A stretch of 41,676 nt of DNA from Gammaproteobacteria bacterium. GTDB lineage: Bacteria > Pseudomonadota > Gammaproteobacteria > DRLM01. Where the stretch lies: NCBI GenBank assembly GCA_023266095.1, contig JAHFRV010000027.1, forward strand, positions 1-41,676, written 5' to 3'. Positions 25,624 to 33,311 of the stretch are shown piece by piece; within the stretch, counting starts at the first letter, position 1, and each line of letters begins with the position of its first letter. A program made the translations under genes and the position numbers. The notes under the pieces were generated by a model. The model saw only the letters and a program-made list of their open reading frames with translations, did not search any database and was not told the DNA's origin.

Positions 25624-26139
25624 ATGACCGGCACTCATACCTCCAGCGGCTGGTTACAACGCGGTAAAAAAATCATCACCCGGATCGAAGACGGCGTGTT
25701 GGCCGGTCTGCTGGTGGTGATGATAGTCATGGCGACCGCGCAGATCGTGCTGCGCAATGTCTGGGACAGCGGCCTGGTGTGGGGCGACCCGCTCACCAAG
25801 GTCCTGGTGTTGTGGATCGGTCTGCTGGGGGCGATGGTCGCCAGCCGCCAGAACAACCATATTCATATCGACGTGTTGTCGCGTTTCCTGCCGGCCCGCG
25901 CCAAGGCGGCGAGCGAAGCGCTCAATTCCCTGTTCGCTGCCGCGGTCTGCGGCGTGGTCGCCTATCACGCCGTGCGCCTGGTACTGCTCGACAAAGACGC
26001 GGCGACCGTCGCCTTCGGCGCCGTGCCGACCTGGGTATGCGAATTGATCATCCCCTTCGGTTTCGGCGTGATCGGTTTACGTTACGCCTTACTGGCGCTG
26101 AGCGATGCCATTAGCTTGATGGGCGCTAAAAAATCATGA
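25624..26139 (+). CDS. dctQ: TRAP transporter small permease subunit
   Basis: Inner-membrane protein of 171 aa with four hydrophobic segments, typical of DctQ: VLAGLLVVMIVMATAQIVLR, WGDPLTKVLVLWIGLLGAM, a short hydrophilic link with NHIHIDVLSRFLP, and a C-terminal pair ending in VIGLRYALLAL. It lies 20 bases after dctP and overlaps dctM by four bases (ATGA), so the three are translated together. There is no visible ribosome binding site at ATG 25624. Confidence 0.92.
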   Translation: MTGTHTSSGWLQRGKKIITRIEDGVLAGLLVVMIVMATAQIVLRNVWDSGLVWGDPLTKVLVLWIGLLGAMVASRQNNHIHIDVLSRFLPARAKAASEALNSLFAAAVCGVVAYHAVRLVLLDKDAATVAFGAVPTWVCELIIPFGFGVIGLRYALLALSDAISLMGAKKS

Positions 26140-27416
26140 CCATCGCCGCCGGTCTGATCCTCGTCCTGCTCGCCCTACTCGGGGCGCCGCTGTTCGCGGT
26201 GATCGCCGGCGGGGCGCTGCTGGCGTTTTATCAGGCCGACACCGATCTCGCGGTGATCGCCGCGGAATTCTACCGGCTCGCCGAAATGCCCATGCTGGTC
26301 GCCATTCCGCTGTTCACCTTCGCCGGCTATTTGTTGAGCGAAAGCCAGGCGCCGGCGCGCCTGGTGAAACTCAGCCAGGCGCTGCTGGGTTGGCTACCCG
26401 GCGGCCTCGCCGTGGTATCGCTCATTACCTGCGCGTTTTTCACCGCCTTCACCGGCGCCTCGGGCGTCACCATCGTTGCGCTCGGCGCCTTGCTGTTTCC
26501 GGCGCTGGTGCAAGCCGGTTACCCCGAGCGTTTCAGTCTCGGACTCATTACCACCTCGGGCAGCCTCGGCATGTTGTTCGCGCCGGCGGTACCGCTGATC
26601 CTCTATGCGGTGATCGCGCAACAACTCAACGTCGGCCGCAGCTTCACCATCGATGAGATGTTCATCGCCGGACTCTTGCCGGGCCTGCTCATGTTAAGCC
26701 TGCTCGCCGCCTGGAGTTTGTGGACCAACCGTCACCTGCCGCGCCACCCCGTATCCTGGCGCGAGACCGGCGCCGCGCTCTACGCCGCGCGCTGGGAACT
26801 GCCGTTGCCGCTCATCGTGATGGGCGGCATCTACAGCGGTTATTTCGCCGTGTCGGAAGCGGCGGCGGTCACCGCGCTTTATGTACTGATCGTGGAAGTG
26901 GTGTTGTACCGTGAGATCACGCTGCGGCAACTGCCGCGCATCATGCGCGACGCCATGGTGCTGGTCGGCGCCCTGCTGATCATCCTCGGCGTCTCGCTGG
27001 CGCTCACCAATTATTTTATCGACGCCGACATACCGGCGCGGATCTTCGCCACGGTGAATCGCTATGTGAGCGATCCCCTGACCTTTCTGCTGCTGTTGAA
27101 TCTGCTGCTGCTGGGATTGGGCATCCTGCACGACATTTCGGCGCTGGTGATCGTCGTGCCTTTGCTGTTGCCGGTGGCGGTGGCCTACGGCATCGACCCC
27201 GTGCACTTCGGCATCATTTTCATCGCCAATATGCAAATCGGTTATTTCTTCCCGCCGCTGGGACTCAATTTGTTCATCGCCAGCTACCGCTTCAAAAAAC
27301 CGGTGATGGAACTGGTCCGCGCCACCTTGCCGTTCCTGGTGATCCTGCTCGGCAGCGTACTCATCATCACCTATTGGCCGGCCTTGTCACTGGCACTGAC
27401 CAGTAAAGGGTCTTGA
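26136..27416 (+). CDS. dctM: TRAP transporter large permease subunit
   Basis: Inner-membrane transport subunit (426 aa), about twelve membrane segments. Family features include FTGASGVTIVALGALLFPAL, SGSLGMLFAPAVPLILYAV, VSEAAAVTALYVLIVEV and IANMQIGYFFPPLGLNLF. Probably sodium-coupled, as in other TRAP systems. It is the last gene of tatT-dctP-dctQ-dctM; no clear terminator was seen in the 455 bases that follow. Confidence 0.94.
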   Translation: MTIAAGLILVLLALLGAPLFAVIAGGALLAFYQADTDLAVIAAEFYRLAEMPMLVAIPLFTFAGYLLSESQAPARLVKLSQALLGWLPGGLAVVSLITCAFFTAFTGASGVTIVALGALLFPALVQAGYPERFSLGLITTSGSLGMLFAPAVPLILYAVIAQQLNVGRSFTIDEMFIAGLLPGLLMLSLLAAWSLWTNRHLPRHPVSWRETGAALYAARWELPLPLIVMGGIYSGYFAVSEAAAVTALYVLIVEVVLYREITLRQLPRIMRDAMVLVGALLIILGVSLALTNYFIDADIPARIFATVNRYVSDPLTFLLLLNLLLLGLGILHDISALVIVVPLLLPVAVAYGIDPVHFGIIFIANMQIGYFFPPLGLNLFIASYRFKKPVMELVRATLPFLVILLGSVLIITYWPALSLALTSKGS

Positions 27417-27583
27417 TTGATCTCCTGCTTCCCTCTCCCGCGATGACGGCGCTGAAGTGGAAAAGATCAACAAATCGACTGGCTTGCTTCAACCCTCTCT
27501 TCTCCAACTCGCTCTCGCCAACGGAGCGGGCACATTAAAAAAAGACGGATTTTCAAGTCCAAATCTTCTTTAACAAATGACAA

Positions 27584-27702
27584 TTACCCCGCCGTCTCGG
27601 ACCAGCACTGATGCTGAAAAAGAAACTTGAGCGCGGCAGTAGGATGCTGACGTAACCGGCATCATCAACCAGCTCTACCCGTTTAATCGGCCGCGGCAGC
27701 TG
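27584..27702 (-). pseudogene. Decayed 3' fragment of an nrtD-like ATPase gene
   Basis: On the minus strand this piece reads LPRPIKRVELVDDAGY, then after a one-base deletion LKFLFQHQ and a stop at 27584-27586. It matches the C-terminus of intact nrtD at 31537-31655 (LPRPRKRVELADDAAY, LKFLYQRQ). About 36 of 45 bases agree over the best part. Similarity stops at the LPRP position; nothing upstream matches. The rest of the dctM-to-protease gap (27417-27871) holds no gene. A -35/-10-like pair near 27771-27800 could start the protease transcript, but is weak. Confidence 0.75.
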
Positions 27703-27871
27703 GCTATTGCGGGAAGACTTCCTATACTTTTTATTCACATCATTTAAAAGCCAGCACCGCGGGGATAGAGCTTGAGCCTTGCCGGAAACTGACCTTATAC
27801 GGATCGCAAAACGAGACGCGGCCAGGACAGGGTTCATATAAACGAAGTTCAGCCAAGAAAAGGTGACGCAG

Positions 27872-30800
27872 ATGACAGGCACTGGGTTTAGGCGAGTTTA
27901 TTATTGGGGGAGGCTCGCCAGTCTCTGGCTATTCAACATCAGCGTGTTTGCGTGCATGTCCTACGCGCAGGCGGCTCAGTTCCCTCCAGGCTCCTATAAC
28001 CCGGGCATCGTCCTGGTGAGTTTCAAACCGGAGGTGCCGAAGAGTGTGATTAACGCAACCGTGTCTGGATACGGCACCGCGGTACGGCATTTAGCCAACT
28101 ACATCAACGAAGACAGTAACGATAACGGTGTCTTGGATCCTGGTGAAGACGGTAACGGCAATAATACCTTGGACAAGGTGGAGATCTACGTGTTGGAGAT
28201 CACCACCACCGACCCGGAGGAAATGGTCCTGGGGCGTTTCACGACGGATCCGCAGGTGGCCTTTGCATCGCTGGACTTCATCGATGTACCCAGAAATCAT
28301 CTGCGCGAACCCAATGACCCACTGTATCGGCCCTGGCAGTGGGCCTTGAGTAATACCGGGCAACTGATTCCCCGGGTGGCGCCCCAGCGCCCCGGCCTGA
28401 TCAACGCCGATATCGATGCCCGCCAGGGCTGGGAGCTGAGTACGGGCAGTCGCAAGGTCGTGGTCGCGGTCATCGACTCGGGGGTGGACACGGCCCACCC
28501 CGATCTCGCCGCCAATATCTTCGCCAACGGCGCCGAAACCGGGGGAGTCGCCGGCATCGATGAGGATGGTTGTGGCATCGTTGACGACCTTAACGGAGCC
28601 GCCTTTGGTAGTGACTTGGATTTGCCACCTCTCGGAAATTTCCCTGGGCCCGAAGACGTCGACAATAACCACAATGGCGTATTCAATCCCGTGGTGGCTA
28701 CGGCGGACCCCCGCCCGGCGGATGTGGATATCGCACCGCTCAATGATATCGACAAGCCGCGATTGCAGGGGGCCGGTAACGCGCCGGGCCCCGAAGACAT
28801 CGACCGTAACGGCAACGGCACCTTGGATCCGCCCCTGTGGCCCGGGGTGGAGGACATCGATTTTAATGAGGACGGTCTGTTCAATACGGGAGGTTCGTCC
28901 CATGGCACTCACGTTGCCGGGATCATAGGCGCCGTGGGCAACAACGGGATCGGCGTCACCGGTGTCAATTGGCAGGTGACGCTCCTGCCGATCCGCGCCA
29001 ACTCGATGGCCGGACTGGCCTCCGCCGGCGCCTATCTCGCCTGCCTTAAAAAACGATCGGGACGCAATATCCGCGTCGTGAACTACAGCGCCGGGATGTC
29101 ACCCCGTGACCTCAGCGGCACCGCCTTTCAAATCTGGAATGAATTGAACACAGAGAACCGCGTATGGTCCGTGATACTCGCCGGCTTGCAGGCGGCGGAT
29201 GTCCTGTTCGTGACCGCCGCCGGCTACGACGGCGTCAATATGGATACCACGGCGCCGGAGGATCTGGACGGCGATGGGCGGCTCGATCCCGGCGAGGATC
29301 TGGATAACGATGGGCGTCTGGATGTTAATGAAGATGCCAATGGCAACGGCTTGCTCGATCCCGGCGAGGATATAGACGGCGATGGGCGGCTCGATCCCGA
29401 CGAGGATCGGGACGGCGACGGACGCCTGGACATCGCCGAAGATATCAACGGCAACAATGTGCTCGATCCCGCGGGGGCGGATCATCTCGGCAATGGAGTT
29501 CTCGATGCCGGTGAGGACGCGAATGGCGATTCTGTACTCGACCCCGGTGAGGATCGGCCTGATGGCGTCAACGACCGTTATCTGGACATGCCCTGCGGGA
29601 ATACCGCCCCCAATCTCATTTGCGTCGCCGCCTCGGATAATCGAGATAAGCCCGCAAGTTTCCGCCAAAATACCGGGGCCACCTCGGTGGACGTGTACGC
29701 CCCGGGGGTAGCCATCCTGTCCACTGTTATTCGCGGTGGTCCCGACATCCCCGCGAGCGACCGCGTGGATGCCGATTACGGCTTTATGAGTGGCACCTCC
29801 ATGGCGACGCCACAGGTCGCCGGTGCGGCTGCCCACTGCCTCGCGGTATTTCCCAGCTTGAATACCCTGGCGCTGAAAGACAAGCTGCTCACGGAGGTCG
29901 ATCCGCGTCCTGATCTGAATTCCGTGGTCTCCGGCAAAGCCAACAATGGCCGGATCGGCCTGTGCAAAAAAGACGATTTTGGCGATGCGCCGGATCCCCG
30001 CTATCCCTCGTTGGCGGTGATCAAGGCCAACGGCGCCCGCATCGGCGCGGCCAATGGCGCACGCCATGAGGAATTCGAAGAAGAGTGGTTAGAGCTCAAC
30101 CATAACTTCGGGGCGCTGCGCGATCCCGGTGTCGATGGTGAAGACAATTCGCGCCAAGTGGATGTGGACTGGTATGACGATGGCGTCGTCCTGCATCCAC
30201 CCTATGTTGCCGGGACGATCGGTCAAATCGATTTCGAAGTGAACGCCGAACATGCTCATCTGCCGGACGCCAGTGAAGCGGCCGGTCGCTACGATATCAA
30301 CGATCCCAAAAAACGACTTTACGTGAATGTCTACTTCGACTGGAATCACGATGGAGATTGGGATGATGCCGGCGAGCACATCGTCACGCCTGGCTGCGCC
30401 GGCGCCACGTGGTACGGCGCCCCCGGTTCTCCTGATTGTTTAGGCAATCCTTGGCTGGCGCCCGCGAAAAACAAATTGGTTAACATATCATTCCAAGTAC
30501 CGCCGTTGACGCCGACCGGGATCGCCTTTTCGCGCGTGAGGCTGGACTACGGTGAAAATGTCGGCATGCCGCCCGCCTTTCCTTTACCGGAGTCCGTCCC
30601 GGATCAGATCAGCTTCAGCGGCGGCAATCCCGACGGCGGCCGGCACGACCTGGGTCCCCTGCTGCAGTCACGGGGACTCGCCCAGTTTGGGGAGGTAGAG
30701 GATTACAAGTTCTTACAGGCTGCTTCCGCCGACATCTGTGATGTCGATAACAATGGGCAGATGGACCGCAACGATATTAGTGCGATATTCCTCGCACGCA

Positions 30801-30913
30801 ACACCTTTGTTCCGGCGGGCGATCCTCGTGATGCGGACGGTGACGGCGTGATAACCGTCGGCGATGCGCGGATCTGTACTTCTGCATGCAGCAAGCCACA
30901 GTGTGCGCCCTGA
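27872..30913 (+). CDS. Secreted subtilase with calcium-loop insertions, GEVED domain and dockerin
   Basis: Large exported serine protease (1013 aa). A signal segment (LASLWLFNISVFACM...AQA) is followed by an I9-like propeptide, then the S8 domain with Asp202 (VIDSGVD), His344 (SHGTHVAG) and Ser643 (SGTSMATPQVAGAAA). EF-hand-type loops of 12 residues are inserted in the propeptide, between Asp and His, and massively between His and Ser. Downstream are DFGDAPDPRY and FGEVEDYKFL, marking a GEVED domain (~700-950), and a C-terminal dockerin with two canonical loops (DVDNNGQMDRND at 957-968 and DADGDGVITVGD). ATG 27872 is favoured over GTG 27863 because AGGTG lies six bases upstream. The cohesin PEP-CTERM gene follows after 43 bases. 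It is probably active outside the cell and calcium-dependent; its target is unknown. Confidence 0.9.
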   Translation: MTGTGFRRVYYWGRLASLWLFNISVFACMSYAQAAQFPPGSYNPGIVLVSFKPEVPKSVINATVSGYGTAVRHLANYINEDSNDNGVLDPGEDGNGNNTLDKVEIYVLEITTTDPEEMVLGRFTTDPQVAFASLDFIDVPRNHLREPNDPLYRPWQWALSNTGQLIPRVAPQRPGLINADIDARQGWELSTGSRKVVVAVIDSGVDTAHPDLAANIFANGAETGGVAGIDEDGCGIVDDLNGAAFGSDLDLPPLGNFPGPEDVDNNHNGVFNPVVATADPRPADVDIAPLNDIDKPRLQGAGNAPGPEDIDRNGNGTLDPPLWPGVEDIDFNEDGLFNTGGSSHGTHVAGIIGAVGNNGIGVTGVNWQVTLLPIRANSMAGLASAGAYLACLKKRSGRNIRVVNYSAGMSPRDLSGTAFQIWNELNTENRVWSVILAGLQAADVLFVTAAGYDGVNMDTTAPEDLDGDGRLDPGEDLDNDGRLDVNEDANGNGLLDPGEDIDGDGRLDPDEDRDGDGRLDIAEDINGNNVLDPAGADHLGNGVLDAGEDANGDSVLDPGEDRPDGVNDRYLDMPCGNTAPNLICVAASDNRDKPASFRQNTGATSVDVYAPGVAILSTVIRGGPDIPASDRVDADYGFMSGTSMATPQVAGAAAHCLAVFPSLNTLALKDKLLTEVDPRPDLNSVVSGKANNGRIGLCKKDDFGDAPDPRYPSLAVIKANGARIGAANGARHEEFEEEWLELNHNFGALRDPGVDGEDNSRQVDVDWYDDGVVLHPPYVAGTIGQIDFEVNAEHAHLPDASEAAGRYDINDPKKRLYVNVYFDWNHDGDWDDAGEHIVTPGCAGATWYGAPGSPDCLGNPWLAPAKNKLVNISFQVPPLTPTGIAFSRVRLDYGENVGMPPAFPLPESVPDQISFSGGNPDGGRHDLGPLLQSRGLAQFGEVEDYKFLQAASADICDVDNNGQMDRNDISAIFLARNTFVPAGDPRDADGDGVITVGDARICTSACSKPQCAP
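29258..29557 (+). repeat. 36-bp tandem repeats encoding EF-hand loops
   Basis: Eight consecutive copies of a 36-base unit (one lengthened by six bases), each encoding a variant of EDLDGDGRLDPG. The register places Asp at loop positions 1, 3, 5 and Glu at 12, so each copy is a complete calcium loop without the flanking helices. They lie inside the subtilase domain between the catalytic His and Ser. Two more copies occur at about 28109-28180 in the propeptide. Confidence 0.85.
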
Positions 30914-30956
30914 ATCCAAGAGAACCCCCTGAACAATGAATAGGACAGGAACGGCG

Positions 30957-31583
30957 ATGAAACGATTAGCAACACTGATGTTATTGGCAGGTCTACTGGT
31001 ATGTATTGGACAACGACAAGCATCGGCCATCTCCATAAGTCTGGAACCCGTCATTCCGACGGTGACGGCCGGCGACAGCCTGGATGTGGCTGTCGTTATC
31101 AGCGGTCTGTCCGCCGGTGGTCCACCCTCCATCGGCGGCTTCGATATCGAAGTCTCTTTTGATGACACCATCGTGACCCCGGTCGCGGTGGTTTTCGGCC
31201 CGTTCCTCGGTGATCCGTTATTGTTCGAGGCTTTCACCGATGCCGTGTTTTTGGCGGACATCGTCAAGCTGGCGGAGGTGTCCTTGTTGTCGCCCACAGG
31301 GCTGGATGCCTTACAACCGGGCAGCTTCGTCTTGGCCACCCTGTCCTTTGATGCCATAGCCACGGGCGCGCCCGCCTTGTCACTCAGCCAAGCGGCGGTG
31401 TTCGACGCCTTCGGTAACCCCATACCCGAACCTAATGCACTGTTGATCTTTAGTATCGGTCTGCTTGGGCTACAGCTGGCGCGGCGCAAAAGGCAGGTGA
31501 ACCCAAGTGAGCGCGACCAAACTCAGCCCATAAGCATCACGCCGCCTCTTCCGGCCGGCGCTGACGCTGATAAAGGAACTTGA
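30957..31583 (+). CDS. Cohesin-domain protein with PEP-CTERM sorting signal
   Basis: Exported surface protein (208 aa). A signal peptide ends QRQASA, then one cohesin-type beta-sandwich spans about residues 25-150 (PTVTAGDSLDVAVVISGL, IGGFDIEVSFDDTIV, VKLAEVSLL, LATLSFDAIATG). The PEP-CTERM signal follows: PIPEP, a hydrophobic stretch LLIFSIGLLGLQLA, and RRKR, which is recognised by exosortase. About 28 further residues after RRKR run antisense into the end of nrtD, an unusual tail. ATG 30957 has AGGA seven bases upstream; ATG 30936 is also possible. It is probably co-transcribed with the dockerin protease 43 bases upstream and is its likely anchoring partner. Confidence 0.85.
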   Translation: MKRLATLMLLAGLLVCIGQRQASAISISLEPVIPTVTAGDSLDVAVVISGLSAGGPPSIGGFDIEVSFDDTIVTPVAVVFGPFLGDPLLFEAFTDAVFLADIVKLAEVSLLSPTGLDALQPGSFVLATLSFDAIATGAPALSLSQAAVFDAFGNPIPEPNALLIFSIGLLGLQLARRKRQVNPSERDQTQPISITPPLPAGADADKGT

Positions 31584-32331
31584 GCACCGCGGCGCGATGA
31601 TGGTTGTAGGCGGCGTCATCGGCCAGCTCGACCCGTTTACGCGGACGCGGCAGTTTGATGTCGAGTATCTCGCCGATGGTGGCGGCCGGGCCGTTGGTCA
31701 TCATGATGATGCGGTCGGAGAGCAGCACCGCCTCGTCCACATCGTGCGTCACCATCAGCACGGTGTTCTTGAGACGGCCATGGATTTCCATCACCGAGTC
31801 CTGCAAGCTGGCGCGGGTCAAGGCGTCGAGCGCACCGAAGGGCTCGTCCATCAGCAGCAGTTTGGGTTCCATGGCCAGCGCGCGGGCGATGCCCACCCGC
31901 TGCTTCATGCCGCCGGAAATCTCGGTGGGACGTTTGTTCAAGGCGTGTTCCATATGCACCAGCGCCAGATTCTCCCGCGTCCATTCATCGCGTTGCTGTT
32001 TATTCTTGGTCGCGCCGAACACCTTGTCGACGCCCAGCCGCACGTTTTCATACACCGTCAGCCACGGCAGCAGCGAATGATTTTGAAACACCATCGCCCG
32101 CTCCGGACCCGGTCCGGCGATCTCTCTCCCCGCGCACAACATGGCGCCGCTGCTCGGCAAAATCAGCCCTGCGACCAGATTGAGCAGGGTGGATTTGCCG
32201 CAGCCCGAGTGGCCGATGATGGAGACGAATTCCCCTTGCTCGACCGACAGGTTGATATCGCGCAGGGCATGAAAGCGTCCGCGCTTGGTGTCGAAGATCA
32301 TTTCCACCTTTTCCAGTTGCAGATATTTCAC
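31537..32331 (-). CDS. nrtD: Nitrate ABC transporter ATP-binding protein
   Basis: Cytoplasmic ATPase (264 aa) of the nitrate importer. It has Walker A GHSGCGKST, Q-loop FQNHSLLPW, signature EISGGMKQR, Walker B LLLMDEPFGALD and the H-loop VTHDVDEA, all intact. The NrtA-like C-terminal domain of cyanobacterial NrtC is absent, so it is NrtD/NasD-like. The GTG start at 32331 has GAGG upstream. It is the last gene of nrtA-nrtB-nrtD and overlaps the convergent cohesin gene by 47 bases. A decayed fragment of a second copy lies at 27584-27702. Confidence 0.94.
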   Translation of the reverse strand: MKYLQLEKVEMIFDTKRGRFHALRDINLSVEQGEFVSIIGHSGCGKSTLLNLVAGLILPSSGAMLCAGREIAGPGPERAMVFQNHSLLPWLTVYENVRLGVDKVFGATKNKQQRDEWTRENLALVHMEHALNKRPTEISGGMKQRVGIARALAMEPKLLLMDEPFGALDALTRASLQDSVMEIHGRLKNTVLMVTHDVDEAVLLSDRIIMMTNGPAATIGEILDIKLPRPRKRVELADDAAYNHHRAAVLKFLYQRQRRPEEAA

Positions 32332-32403
32332 AGTGAGGTCCTCTATAATTTAAATTATCAAAGCGAACCGCTGACCTGGTTGCAAGCATCGGTCCCTGCT
32401 CGA

Positions 32404-33300
32404 TCATTCGTAATTAAAACGGCGCGCCATCAGCAGCAGTAGTTGTTCCAGCAGCAGGCCGATGATGCCGACCACGAAGATGGCGATGATGATGTGGGCG
32501 ACGTTGAGGTTGTTCCACTCGTACCACACCCAGAAGCCGATCCCCACGCCACCGGTGAGCATCTCGGCGGCCACGATCACCAACCAGGCTACGCCGAGAC
32601 CGAGACGCACACCGGTCAGCGTATAAGGCAGCACCGCCGGGAAGAGGATCTTGGTGAAGATCTTCCACTCGGACAAATTGAGCACCCGCGCCACGTTCAT
32701 ATAATCCTGCGGCACCTTGGTTACGCCCACCGCGGTATTGATGATGATGGGCCAGATGCTGGAGATGAAGATCACCCACACCGCCGCCGGCTGCGCCTCC
32801 TTGAACACCAGTAGGCCGATGGGCAGCCAGGCCAGCGGCGACACCGGACGCAGCAGCGAAATGATGGGCGCGGTCATGCCGTTGAAAAAGGCGAAGCGGC
32901 CGATCATGAAGCCCAAGGGAATGCCGATCAGCGCCGCCATGCCGAAGCCCAGCCCCACCCGTTCCAGCGAGTGCAGAATATTCCAGCCGATGCCTTGGTC
33001 GTTGGGACCGTTGACATAGAAGGGATCGCTGAACAACTCCACCGCCGACAGCCAGGTTTCGTGCGGTCCGGGCAGCCCCTCGCTGCCCTTACTGATCAAG
33101 GCCCACAGCAGCACGAACAATACCAATCCCAACACCGGCGGCACGAGTATGCGCACCACCCACCGGCCGGTGTCGGCAAAGCGTGACGCCGCAGGCGGTG
33201 GCACCGCTATTACGGGCGGAATAATCACCACGGCCTTTTCAGACTTGGGCTCGGTCTGCTGCGGGCTATCCAGGGTCTTTTTCATTGCAAGCACCGTCAT
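32404..33300 (-). CDS. nrtB: Nitrate ABC transporter permease
   Basis: Inner-membrane permease (298 aa) of the nitrate importer, with about six to seven membrane segments. The N-terminal ~55 residues are polar and proline-rich (VIIPPVIAVPPPAA). The binding-protein-dependent permease domain shows RVGLGFGMAALIGIPLGFMI, LRPVSPLAWLPIGLLVF and the EAA-like loop MNVARVLNLSEWKIFTKIL. ATG 33300 was chosen over longer starts since AAGGAG lies six bases upstream. It is 11 bases from nrtA and 72 from nrtD. Confidence 0.94.
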   Translation of the reverse strand: MTVLAMKKTLDSPQQTEPKSEKAVVIIPPVIAVPPPAASRFADTGRWVVRILVPPVLGLVLFVLLWALISKGSEGLPGPHETWLSAVELFSDPFYVNGPNDQGIGWNILHSLERVGLGFGMAALIGIPLGFMIGRFAFFNGMTAPIISLLRPVSPLAWLPIGLLVFKEAQPAAVWVIFISSIWPIIINTAVGVTKVPQDYMNVARVLNLSEWKIFTKILFPAVLPYTLTGVRLGLGVAWLVIVAAEMLTGGVGIGFWVWYEWNNLNVAHIIIAIFVVGIIGLLLEQLLLLMARRFNYE

Positions 33301-33311
33301 GTTCCGCTCCT

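Noticed and set aside
28091-28912. 273-codon minus-strand frame opposite the subtilase
   Set aside because: It mirrors the Asp/Gly-rich repeats of the protease and has no independent support.
29258-29557. 36-bp repeats as a CRISPR array
   Set aside because: The units are contiguous without spacers, diverge at codon third positions and encode in-frame calcium loops.
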